Source of the DNA: Danxiaibacter flavus
GTDB taxonomy: Bacteria; Bacteroidota; Bacteroidia; Chitinophagales; Chitinophagaceae
Assembly: GCF_041060425.1 (NCBI RefSeq)
Contig: NZ_JAULBC010000003.1
Span: forward strand, 434,001-498,000
DNA length: 64,000 bases
Direction: 5' to 3'
Shown here: in pieces, positions 45,010-52,784 of the stretch
Position numbering within the stretch: the first letter of the stretch is position 1
How the letters are laid out: each line of letters starts with the position of its first letter
Notes under the pieces: model-generated
The model's database searches: none
Seen by the model: the letters and a program-made list of their open reading frames with translations, nothing else
Told to the model about the DNA's origin: nothing
Program-made: the position numbers and the translations under genes

Positions 45010-47211
45010 ATGCTTAAACGACACTTGCTTTCAGCCATCCTTTTCTCTGTACCCTTTTATATGCAGGCACAGACAACCTTGTCATCCTTGCCTGAATGGA
45101 AGAACACCGGGAACAAATTGCAACAGGACTGGCTGATACATCCATCTGCCGAAAAAGCGAATGTATTCCGCAGTAGCGATAATAAGGCCATAATACTGTC
45201 TAACGGGCTTACCAAAAGAGTCTTTAGATTAACTCCTAACGTTGCCTGCACTGATTACTCCAACCCGGTTACCGGCGAACAACTATTGCGCGCTGTTAAG
45301 CCGGAAGCAGTTGTTACGTTAAATGATGTTAGCTACAATGTGGGCGGATTGTACGGACAAAAAGAAAAAGCCTACATTCAACCTCAATGGGTAGATGGCT
45401 TTACTGCACATGACAGCGATTTTGTGTTTTCGCACTTTAAAGTGAAAGAGCTTCAGCCTTACATAAACTGGAAAAGGAATACCTGGGCCTACAACCAAAA
45501 ACAGCCTGCCGGAAAAACACTGTCGTTTTATTTCACCTCAAAACTTGCAGCATTAAAAGGCGTTACTGTTGCTGTTCATTATGATATCTACGATGGAATT
45601 CCGCTTATCTGCAAATCGCTGAGCATTGAAAACAATGGCGCAGTCAAAATCAAAATAAATAAGGTTGTAAATGAAGTATTGGCAGTTGTTGAAGAAGAAA
45701 GTGCTGTTGTGGGTTCTCCGGCTCAAATGAAGAAACCACACGGACTTTATATAGAAAGCAATTATGCATTCAATAACTCCATGCGTGCGGATATCTCAGA
45801 CCAGACAACACACTGGCTGCCAGATCCGTCGTACACATCCCAGGTGAACTACGATTATCTTACTCCATGCCTGCTGGAAATTTATCCGGCAGTGGGTCCC
45901 GGTGTTGAACTTGGAAACGGAGATGCATTCAATTCCATCAGGACTTTTGAACTTTTGCAGGATAGCTATGACAGAGAAAGGAATGGTCTGGCAAGAAAAA
46001 AAATGTATATCACGATAGCACCGTGGACCACGCAGAACCCGATTTTTATGCACCTGGTAAGCAAGAATGATGAACAGGTACGCACTGCAATTGACCAGTG
46101 TGCAGCAACGGGCTATGAGGCTTTGATCTTAAGCTTTGGCAGCCATTGCAATATTGAAGATACATCAGCTAAAAACGTAGAACACTGGAAGGAACTGGCT
46201 GACTATGCACATAGTAAAGGCATCCAGATAGGCGGCTATTCTTTATTCAGCAGCAGGCGCATCAGTGATGAAGATGATGTGATAGATCCGAAAACCGGCA
46301 AACCGGATGCGGCGGCATTCTTCGGTCACGCGCCCTGCCTTGGAAGTAAATGGGGACTGGCTTACATCAACAAGTTAAAATACTTTTTTGCCAATACGGG
46401 CTTTAACATTTTTGAAAACGATGGGCCTTATCCGGGTGACGTCTGTGCGTCAACTACGCATCCGGGGCATATGGGCTTAGATGATTCACAATGGAAGCAA
46501 ATGGAGTTGCAAAAAGAATTGTATCACTGGTGCAATGAAAGAGGCATCTACATCAATGCGCCGGACTGGTATTTCCTGGACGGAACCAATAAAATTGCAT
46601 TGGGATACAGGGAAGTGAATTTCTCCTTACCGAGAGAACAGCAAATGATCCTGAACCGTCAGAATATTTATGACGGTACATGGGATAAAACACCTTCCAT
46701 GGGCTGGGGATTTGTACCACTGACAAAATACCAGGGCGGTGGCCCAGAAGCGGTGCTTGAACCGCTTTCTGACCATTTAGCTGATTATGAAAAACTGATG
46801 GTTCAGTATTACGGATCGGGTGTGCAGGCTTGCTACAGAGGGCCCAGGTTGTACGATACAGACAAAACAAAAGCATTGGTTCAAAATACAGTCAACTGGT
46901 ACAAAAAATACCGTGACATTATGAACAGCGACATGGTTCATTTAAGGCGTGCAGATGGCCGCGATTGGGATGGCATGATGCATGTAAATCCCCAACTTAA
47001 ACAAAAAGCTTTTGTGCTTGTTTATAATCCATTAAAACAGACCATAACAAGAACAGTCAAACTGCCGCTGTATTATGCGGGGCTTACCAAATCTGCTGTT
47101 GTAAAAGAAAAAGATGGCAATCCTAAAATATTTCAGTTAAAAAGAGATTTCTCCATCGATGTGCCGGTAACTATAGGACCGGAAAGCTACAACTGGCTGG
47201 TCATTGAGTAA
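45010..47211 (+). CDS. Secreted alpha-galactosidase-like glycoside hydrolase (clan GH-D type)
   Basis: 733 residues with a signal peptide (1-20, MQA-Q). A beta-sandwich N-terminal domain (about 40-330, RSSDNKAIILSNGLTKRVFR) is followed by a TIM-barrel-like domain. Possible catalytic acidic residues lie in FNIFENDGPYPGDVC (about 475-490) and in YINAPDWYFLDG (about 515-530). The C-terminus has a small beta domain (LVYNPLKQTITRTVKLPL). The layout recalls GH36/GH27-type alpha-galactosidases and is often annotated as such in Bacteroidota. The family assignment is by general resemblance only. It is divergent from the GH20 gene and may take part in the same glycan breakdown. Confidence 0.6.
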   Translation: MLKRHLLSAILFSVPFYMQAQTTLSSLPEWKNTGNKLQQDWLIHPSAEKANVFRSSDNKAIILSNGLTKRVFRLTPNVACTDYSNPVTGEQLLRAVKPEAVVTLNDVSYNVGGLYGQKEKAYIQPQWVDGFTAHDSDFVFSHFKVKELQPYINWKRNTWAYNQKQPAGKTLSFYFTSKLAALKGVTVAVHYDIYDGIPLICKSLSIENNGAVKIKINKVVNEVLAVVEEESAVVGSPAQMKKPHGLYIESNYAFNNSMRADISDQTTHWLPDPSYTSQVNYDYLTPCLLEIYPAVGPGVELGNGDAFNSIRTFELLQDSYDRERNGLARKKMYITIAPWTTQNPIFMHLVSKNDEQVRTAIDQCAATGYEALILSFGSHCNIEDTSAKNVEHWKELADYAHSKGIQIGGYSLFSSRRISDEDDVIDPKTGKPDAAAFFGHAPCLGSKWGLAYINKLKYFFANTGFNIFENDGPYPGDVCASTTHPGHMGLDDSQWKQMELQKELYHWCNERGIYINAPDWYFLDGTNKIALGYREVNFSLPREQQMILNRQNIYDGTWDKTPSMGWGFVPLTKYQGGGPEAVLEPLSDHLADYEKLMVQYYGSGVQACYRGPRLYDTDKTKALVQNTVNWYKKYRDIMNSDMVHLRRADGRDWDGMMHVNPQLKQKAFVLVYNPLKQTITRTVKLPLYYAGLTKSAVVKEKDGNPKIFQLKRDFSIDVPVTIGPESYNWLVIE

Positions 47212-47583
47212 TTGAGAATTGAAAGTTGACAATTGAAAATGAATTGGAGCGAAATAAAATTGTGAACCTCCATGGTTCTTCTAAGATCTATGTGTTTTGT
47301 TACACAGAGAAAAAGCCTGAGTCTATATGTAAAAGGTTTCGGCGGGCAGCAGTCCAAATGAATGGCTGCAAGGAAGGCACGGAGGGCCACAGAGATGACG
47401 CACGAATTTTCAATTGTCAATTTTCCCTTTTCAATTAATGGCTTGTTATTGAATAATTGACAGGGGAGAATATGCAAATGTGCGGATGTGCGAATATGCA
47501 AATGGGGGGCGCTACCTGATCTTTTTCGAAAAATCCCCCACATTTACACATTTGCATATTTACACATTTGCATATTTTCGTTC
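47212..47583 (+). repeat. Two inverted pairs of heptamer/octamer arrays before folB
   Basis: The 372-base gap has no supported gene. ATTGAAA-type units (47212-47245) follow the hydrolase stop codon. A 10-bp periodic stretch (47376-47402: CACGGAGGGC, CACAGAGATG) and TCAATTT-type units (47403-47437) come next. TTGACAATTGAAAAT at 47227-47241 is the perfect inverse of 47404-47418. An ATATGCAAATGTGCGG array (47468-47505) then faces its near-inverse (CATTTACACATTTGCAT units, 47537-47580), separated by about 30 bases and ending at the folB ATG. The second pair can fold into one long imperfect hairpin. Confidence 0.82.
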
Positions 47584-47961
47584 ATGCTTAGTATTGAATT
47601 AAAAAATCTCCGCTTTCACGCATATCACGGCCTTTATAAAGAGGAAAAAGTAATTGGCGCCGAGTTTGAGCTTGACGTAACGGTGCTGCACTACCCAAAT
47701 ACGGTTCCGGTATTACACATAAAGGACACCATTGACTACACCATCATTTACGAAATTGTAAAAAAGCACATGGAGCAGCCGGCGGAACTGCTCGAAACGC
47801 TCGCTACCCGCATTGCCCACGAAATATTCGCCGAATTTTCTCACGTCGAAGAAATCAATATTTACATCCGGAAGGTCAGCCCGCCCATCATCTCTTTCAG
47901 GGGTAGTATTGGTGTTAGATATACTTTGACCAAAGAAAATTATATTGCAACCAATAAATAA
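47584..47961 (+). CDS. folB: Dihydroneopterin aldolase
   Basis: 125 residues from the ATG at 47584. The frame runs upstream to a GTG inside the repeat array, but the family length (about 120) and the conserved start (MLSIELKNLRFHAYHGLYKEE) decide for 47584. FolB converts 7,8-dihydroneopterin to 6-hydroxymethyl-dihydropterin and glycolaldehyde in folate synthesis, as a cytoplasmic octamer. The pterin-site Glu (ELLETLATRIAHEI), the FHAYHGxxxEE loop and the catalytic-type Lys in YIRKVSPPI are present. It lies alone. An array of CATTTGCA units occupies the space directly before the start, so no usual ribosome site is visible. Confidence 0.92.
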   Translation: MLSIELKNLRFHAYHGLYKEEKVIGAEFELDVTVLHYPNTVPVLHIKDTIDYTIIYEIVKKHMEQPAELLETLATRIAHEIFAEFSHVEEINIYIRKVSPPIISFRGSIGVRYTLTKENYIATNK

Positions 47962-47962
47962 A

Positions 47963-47996
47963 GTTGTACGTTATACGTTGTAAGTTTTACGTAAGC
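47963..47996 (+). repeat. TACGTT heptamer array after folB
   Basis: Four to five units (TGTACGT, TATACGT, TGTAAGT, TTTACGT) directly follow the folB stop codon and end 15 bases before the next start. A related TACGA array follows the nnr gene at 54318. Confidence 0.7.
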
Positions 47997-48010
47997 TTAT
48001 CCCTAAAATC

Positions 48011-48778
48011 ATGACCATGAAATGGAAAAAATATAGCCTGCTCTGTTGCACTTTCTTTTTTGCGGCACTGATGAATGCACAAGACATAAACGCCGTTTTA
48101 AAAGATGCGGACAATCTTGAAAAACAGCTCAAGGAAGCTGCCGCACTGGACAAATACAAGCAAGCCGCTTTGATGGATCCCAACAACATCAACGCATTGA
48201 TCAAATGCGCAGAACTCAATGCCAGCATCGGCGGAAGATTAGCTGACAAAAACAGCAAAAATTATTCTTACCTCGCGTGCCGCGACTACGCGCAAAAAGC
48301 ATACGCGCTTGATAGCAACAATGCCTCGGCTAATTATGTAATGTCTCTCGCTTCCTCTAAAATGCAGGAAGTTGAAACAGACAAAAAGAAAATTACCGAG
48401 TTTACAAGACAAACCAAATGGTACGCAGACAAAGCACTTGCTTTAAATCCTAACCTTGCCAAGGCCAATTATGCGGAAGGCAAATGGCACATGGACATGC
48501 TGAATGTTTCCTGGCTGAAAAAGACGCAGATAAAAACATTTTATGGAGGTGTTCAATCAGCTAACATTGACTCCGCTATCTATTACCTGGATAAGGCCAA
48601 AACGCTTGATATGTACTCTGCCACAACCTATATGGAACTGGCAAAAGCCTATCAGATGAACAATAAGCCAGCCCAGGCTATAGAAGTCCTGAATAAACTT
48701 GTAAAACTTCCTACCCGCACAGAAAACGATGCCGCAATTAAAGCTGAGGGACAGAAGATGCTTTCAGCAGTACAGTAG
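48011..48778 (+). CDS. Exported TPR-repeat protein
   Basis: 255 residues with a signal peptide (cut near residue 23, MNA-QD). At least four tetratricopeptide repeats are visible (YKQAALMDPNNINALIKCAEL; YAQKAYALDSNNASANYVMSLA; ADKALALNPNLAKANYAEGKW; YLDKAKTLDMYSATTYMELAKAYQ), plus a last helix pair. TPR scaffolds bind other proteins; the periplasmic partner is unknown. Start at 48011 or two codons later. It follows folB after 49 bases that contain a heptamer array. Confidence 0.85.
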   Translation: MTMKWKKYSLLCCTFFFAALMNAQDINAVLKDADNLEKQLKEAAALDKYKQAALMDPNNINALIKCAELNASIGGRLADKNSKNYSYLACRDYAQKAYALDSNNASANYVMSLASSKMQEVETDKKKITEFTRQTKWYADKALALNPNLAKANYAEGKWHMDMLNVSWLKKTQIKTFYGGVQSANIDSAIYYLDKAKTLDMYSATTYMELAKAYQMNNKPAQAIEVLNKLVKLPTRTENDAAIKAEGQKMLSAVQ

Positions 48779-49020
48779 TTAATTGAAAAGGGAGAATTGA
48801 AAATTGACAACGAAGACAAGTCAATAGTGAATGGTGAATAGTGAAATGTGTAGCAGTACAAGTTATGGTGAGAAGTGAATGGTGAATAGTGAATAGTGAA
48901 TGGTGTAGCAGTACAAGTTATGGTGAGAAGTGAATGGTGAATAGTGAATAGTGAATGGTGTAGCAGTACAAGTTATGGTGAGAAGTGAAAGGTGAATAGT
49001 AAAATGTGCGGCAGTAAAAG
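48779..49020 (+). repeat. ATTGAAA and GAATAGT heptamers inside a 55-bp tandem repeat
   Basis: After the TPR stop codon come ATTGAAAA-type units (48781-48808). Three copies of a 55-bp unit follow, with GTAGCAGTACAAGTTATGG blocks starting near 48851, 48906 and 48961. Each copy includes four to five heptamers (GAATGGT, GAATAGT). Units inside successive copies are nearly identical, pointing to recent duplication. Confidence 0.88.
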
Positions 49021-49045
49021 TTTCTTAAATAGCACACCAATGTTC

Positions 49046-49233
49046 TATTTAAGTGCTATTAACACCTGGTTACTTTTAAACATCGCTGACAGCTGATTGC
49101 TGACAGCTGATAGCTACCTCAAAAAGGCAAACGAGTAAATGTTTAATATTACTGTTTGCCTTTTATATTTAAGTGCGATCAACACTTAGCTAGTTTTGAA
49201 CATTGCTAAAAGCTGATTGCTGACAGCTGATAG
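49046..49233 (-). repeat. Two copies of a 120-bp unit with AGCTGAT heptamers, after tpiA
   Basis: Copies begin with TATTTAAGTGC at 49046 and 49166. Each ends in a GCTGATTGCTGACAGCTGATAGCT array (49083-49116 and 49201-49236). On the tpiA coding strand the array reads AGCTATCAGC, the same sense as after the stop codons at 5414, 42117 and 56344. The second array overlaps the last codons of tpiA. The tpiA terminator lies between the arrays. Confidence 0.85.
49121..49166 (-). terminator. Intrinsic terminator of tpiA
   Basis: AAAAGGCAAAC (49122-49132) pairs with GTTTGCCTTTT (49154-49164), with an inner AGTAA/TTACT stem. On the minus strand the hairpin is followed by TTTTTG. It lies 70 bases after the stop codon at 49234. 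Confidence 0.85.
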
Positions 49234-49995
49234 CTATTTCAGCGCGTTGATGATCGCCACGAATTCGTCAACAATCAACGAAGCGCCGCCCACAAGACCT
49301 CCGTCAACATCCGGTTGAGAGAAGATCTCTTTAGCGTTTGCCGCTTTAACGCTTCCACCGTAAAGAATAGAAATATTGTCAGCTACTTCCTGGCCATATT
49401 TGGTTGCCAGTTGAGCGCGGAGAGCAGCATGCATTTCCTGAGCCTGTGCGCTGGTAGCAGTTTTTCCTGTACCTATTGCCCAGATTGGTTCATAGGCAAT
49501 CACTATTTTCTGGATTTGTTCTGCGGATAAATGGTACAATGACTCTTCTAACTGTTTTGCAACAAATTCATTCTGTGTATTTGCTTCGCGGATGCTCAAG
49601 GGCTCACCGCAACAAAAAATAGGTGTGATGTTGTACTCAAGACAGATGTTCACTTTATCAGCCAGTAACTGGTTGCTTTCGTTAAAGTATTCCCTTCTTT
49701 CAGAGTGACCCAACACTACGTATTGAATACCCAAAGATTGTAGCATTTCAACAGAAACTTCTCCTGTATATGCACCGGATTTTTTGCTGTAGCAATTCTG
49801 CGCTGCTACAAACACATTCTTTTTGCCTTCAATTTTTTGCTGAGCCATCGCCAGGTAGGGAAACGGCACTGCAAAAACTGCTAGCTGATCTTCTTTTAAA
49901 TCATGCGGTTTTGCAATAATATCATCCAGTAACTGTGCACCCTGTTGCAGGGTTAAATTCATTTTCCAATTGGCGGCTGCTATTTGCTTTCTCAT
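49234..49995 (-). CDS. tpiA: Triosephosphate isomerase
   Basis: 253 residues. Interconverts dihydroxyacetone phosphate and glyceraldehyde 3-phosphate in glycolysis; a cytoplasmic TIM-barrel dimer. All catalytic residues are in place: Lys11 (AANWKMN), His97 (VVLGHSERREYF) and Glu169 (AYEPIWAIGTGK, start of the flexible loop). The phosphate-binding end is ILYGGSVKAANA...GGLVGGASL. Length is normal. It is transcribed together with, or just after, the nucleotidyltransferase-like gene 97 bases upstream. The last codons run into an AGCTGAT heptamer array. Confidence 0.97.
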   Translation of the reverse strand: MRKQIAAANWKMNLTLQQGAQLLDDIIAKPHDLKEDQLAVFAVPFPYLAMAQQKIEGKKNVFVAAQNCYSKKSGAYTGEVSVEMLQSLGIQYVVLGHSERREYFNESNQLLADKVNICLEYNITPIFCCGEPLSIREANTQNEFVAKQLEESLYHLSAEQIQKIVIAYEPIWAIGTGKTATSAQAQEMHAALRAQLATKYGQEVADNISILYGGSVKAANAKEIFSQPDVDGGLVGGASLIVDEFVAIINALK

Positions 49996-50092
49996 ATGTT
50001 GAATTTTGTTTAATATGCCGGCGTTGCTGCCAGGTTATCGCTTAATGTTTATCTTTTTTAATGATCAGGGGTTTAAGCTGAACGTTGGCTGC

Positions 50093-51247
50093 TTATAAAA
50101 AGTTGTCAAAGATATATTTCAAAACATCAGCTTCCGCATTTGACAAAGATTGCTGCTTAAATTTTTTCCAGTTTTCAATGTCGGCCAATGCTCTGTCAAA
50201 TTGATAAACCTTTTCTCCATCCATCCCCCAGCAGAAAGAGGGAATGAAATGAGGTGTCAGTCCGGCGCCAAAAACATTACAGCTCACGCCTGTTAAAGTA
50301 CCGGTATTGATAGATGTATTGATTGCTGTGCGCGTATAATCACCCATGATTACACCGCATTTTAGCCCGGCGTTCAAAAAACTATCATTCGTTTGGCTGG
50401 GCATTTTTATCGCAGATGCATTATTTTTTACGTTACTATTGCTTGTTCCGGCTCCCATGTTGCACCAGGCGCCAATAACAGAGTCACCAAGATAACCGTC
50501 GTGCGCCTTGTTGCTGTACGAATGCATAACAGCATTTTTAATCTCCCCTCCTGCCACACAATGCGGCCCAACTGTTGAAGCGCCATAAATTTTCGATCCC
50601 ATTTTAAGCACCGCGTTTTCTCCCAGCGCAAATGGACCGCGGATCAGCGAGCCTTCCATTACAAGCGCATCTTTCCCGATATAAATAGGCCCTTCTGAGG
50701 CGTTCAACACCGAGCATTCAACGACGGCGCCTTCTTCTATAAAGATATTTTCGGCTTTTATCAGATGATTTGTCGGAGAAACGGTCGCACTTTTCCTGCC
50801 TTTTGTCAACAAGGCAAAATCAAATGCAATCATTTCGCCATTCCATTGGAATATGTTCCAGGGATGCTCTATCCGTTTTATTGCCAGGCTTTGTATTGCA
50901 TGTCCATCAGGCTTCACAGCGTTTATGCTGGTTCCGTAATGCTTTATCGCTATGATCTGGCCGGACTGGTCAGAGAGATAATTTCCGGTATTCAACGATA
51001 AAGCCAATTCTACAAAAGCGGCGTCAGGCAAAACAGCAGCGTCAATAAACAAATTGTTCCTGTCAGGTACAGCCTCATACAAAGCAGAAAGATATCCTTC
51101 TGTCTGCACATATATTTTTTCTCCTGTGATCCGCTCCCACCGTTCCTGCATGGTAAATGCCCCCATACGGATCCCTGCTACACTGCGGGTATAAGTAAGT
51201 GGTAACAAACCTTTGTGTGCATTTCCGTCGAAGAGAACTATCGGCAT
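50093..51247 (-). CDS. GlmU-like putative sugar nucleotidyltransferase
   Basis: 384 residues. The N-terminal domain is a variant nucleotidyltransferase (LPLTYTRSVAGIRMGAFTMQERWE, resembling the NTP_transf_4 group). From about residue 170 a left-handed beta-helix of hexapeptide repeats follows (AVVECSVLNASEGPIYIGKDALVMEGSLIRGPF, split by the G-x-x-x-(I/L/V) spacing), with IYGASTVGPHC and YLGDSVIGAWCNMGAGTSNSNVKN. It probably transfers a nucleotide or acyl group to a sugar phosphate for cell-wall or surface-glycan precursors. The usual GlmU signature LAAGxGTRM is absent, so activity cannot be inferred. This is a standard Bacteroidota protein found near tpiA. Confidence 0.82.
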   Translation of the reverse strand: MPIVLFDGNAHKGLLPLTYTRSVAGIRMGAFTMQERWERITGEKIYVQTEGYLSALYEAVPDRNNLFIDAAVLPDAAFVELALSLNTGNYLSDQSGQIIAIKHYGTSINAVKPDGHAIQSLAIKRIEHPWNIFQWNGEMIAFDFALLTKGRKSATVSPTNHLIKAENIFIEEGAVVECSVLNASEGPIYIGKDALVMEGSLIRGPFALGENAVLKMGSKIYGASTVGPHCVAGGEIKNAVMHSYSNKAHDGYLGDSVIGAWCNMGAGTSNSNVKNNASAIKMPSQTNDSFLNAGLKCGVIMGDYTRTAINTSINTGTLTGVSCNVFGAGLTPHFIPSFCWGMDGEKVYQFDRALADIENWKKFKQQSLSNAEADVLKYIFDNFL

Positions 51248-51380
51248 ATTCTTATTGAATTTGATTTTTGGGTCGGGAAATCAAGTATAAAATCATTGCA
51301 AAACACATTATCAATATCAGATATATTTCAACAATGCGTTAATAATGTAAATGTATAGGTAAATCTTTTCACAATATGTC

Positions 51381-51409
51381 TTGTTAATATAAATCCGCCC
51401 TTATTTTTG
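51381..51409 (+). promoter_or_regulatory. Promoter of the beta-lactamase-like lipoprotein gene
   Basis: TTG (51381-51383), 18 bases, TATTTTTG (51402-51409), then 20 bases to the ATG at 51430. The -7 box and its surroundings (CCTTATTTTTGCCGAC) recur almost exactly before hppA (CCTTATTTTTGTCGAC at 58113-58128). Confidence 0.6.
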
Positions 51410-51429
51410 CCGACTTTCCTGTAAAAAAT

Positions 51430-52590
51430 ATGAAACACCTCAACATCTATATATCATTGTTTCTTGCGCTAACCTTCTCCAATTGCACGTCGGGAGCCAA
51501 GAACAAAAAGAAAGAAATTGTGAAGAAGGGTATTGCAGCGGACTCTCTTAAATCAAACATGTCCCCTGCAGTAGTCAAGGCTTACCATGATGCCATAGAA
51601 GCATACTATCAAAAGAATCTTGCTTCCAGGGGTTTTAATGGAAGCATACTGGTCGCTAAGGACGGTGTTATTCTTTTTGAGGCATACCGCGGTTTTGTAA
51701 ACGTTCCCGCTAAAAAAGATTCGATTACGCAATACACCCCCTTCCATCTCGCTTCCATCTCAAAGACATTTACAGGAACTACAGTACTGAAGCTTTGGGA
51801 ACAAGGAAGGATTTCGTTGTATGATTCTGTTCAAAAATTTTTTCCGCAGTTTCCTTACCATGGCATTACTGTAAAAACATTGCTGGATCACAGGAGTGGC
51901 CTGCCCAATTATCTCCATTTTCTTGATAAAGGCTGGGACAGAAAGAAAAAAGCAACCAACCAGGATGTGTTGGATTACATGATTGCGAATAAGCCCCCTG
52001 TTTCCAATTTGCCCAACAGGCATTTTCAATATTGCAACACGAATTACGTACTACTTGCATTAATTATTGAAAAAGTAACGGGGACACCTTATCCGCAGTA
52101 CATGAGAGATAGTGTATTTACGCCGCTTGGCATGACCAGCACGTTTGTGTTCTCTGCGCCTGATACGGCTAAGTATGTACCGACTTATAGCGCGGGCAAC
52201 AGGCCATTCCCTATGGACCACTGCGATATTACCTACGGCGATAAAAATATCTATAGCACGGTGCGTGACATGCTTTTGTGGGATAAAGCATTATATGAGC
52301 ATCGTTTCGTTTCCCAGAGCACACTGGATTCTGCTTTTACGGCAACAAGCAACGAACGAAAATCCATGCACAACTACGGTATGGGCTGGCGTTTATTTTA
52401 TGATAAAGGCGATACCATTGTTTATCACAACGGCAAATGGCATGGAAGCAATACAGCTTTTACCAGGCTTGTTCAGCAGAAAGCCACGATCATTGCGCTC
52501 GGCAACAAGATCAATGGCAATATTTACCAGGTGAAGAATATGTCATATATTTTTAGCGGCGTGGTAAATGAAAGCGCCCTTGAGGAGTAG
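51430..52590 (+). CDS. Serine beta-lactamase-like (class C fold) lipoprotein
   Basis: 386 residues; lipoprotein signal with Cys19 (TFSNC-TSG). The penicillin-binding/AmpC fold is shown by the SxxK motif S109-I-S-K112 (HLASISKTF), YxN at 201-203 (QYCNTNY) and a HNGKWHG segment in the place of the KTG motif. These lipoproteins are usually D-aminopeptidases, carboxypeptidases or esterases rather than antibiotic-resistance enzymes. The substrate cannot be inferred. It has its own promoter and an intrinsic terminator built from heptamer arrays (52636-52689). Confidence 0.88.
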   Translation: MKHLNIYISLFLALTFSNCTSGAKNKKKEIVKKGIAADSLKSNMSPAVVKAYHDAIEAYYQKNLASRGFNGSILVAKDGVILFEAYRGFVNVPAKKDSITQYTPFHLASISKTFTGTTVLKLWEQGRISLYDSVQKFFPQFPYHGITVKTLLDHRSGLPNYLHFLDKGWDRKKKATNQDVLDYMIANKPPVSNLPNRHFQYCNTNYVLLALIIEKVTGTPYPQYMRDSVFTPLGMTSTFVFSAPDTAKYVPTYSAGNRPFPMDHCDITYGDKNIYSTVRDMLLWDKALYEHRFVSQSTLDSAFTATSNERKSMHNYGMGWRLFYDKGDTIVYHNGKWHGSNTAFTRLVQQKATIIALGNKINGNIYQVKNMSYIFSGVVNESALEE

Positions 52591-52784
52591 ACCGTAAGAC
52601 GTGTAAGACATGTAAGACCGTAAGACGTGTAAGAGAGTAAGACAGTAAGAGGAGCGCTGTATGCGACTTTTTACTGTCTTATTTTTTTTATTATCTTACA
52701 AGGATTTATATTTTAAACGATCTTACGATCTTACGATCTTACGATCTTACGATCTTACGATCTTACTGTCTTACGCGTCTTATT
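52591..52784 (+). repeat. GTAAGAC array facing CGATCTTAC array between two genes
   Basis: GTAAGACGT/GTAAGACAT-type units (52591-52650) follow one stop codon. ATCTTACG/GTCTTAC-type units (52671-52784) run up to the next start codon. The two are inverse forms of one family. TAAGACAGTAA (52638-52648) and TTACTGTCTTA (52671-52681) pair perfectly at the junction. Confidence 0.88.
52636..52689 (+). terminator. Intrinsic terminator made from opposed heptamer arrays
   Basis: An 11-bp perfect stem (TAAGACAGTAA with TTACTGTCTTA) and a 22-base loop, followed by eight T (52682-52689). It lies 46 bases after the lipoprotein gene's stop codon. Both arms are units of the surrounding arrays. Confidence 0.8.

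Noticed and set aside
47187..47543. Minus-strand ORF of 118 aa over the folB upstream region
   Set aside because: Composition reflects heptamer arrays (HLHIRTSAHLHIL); no family resemblance or ribosome site.
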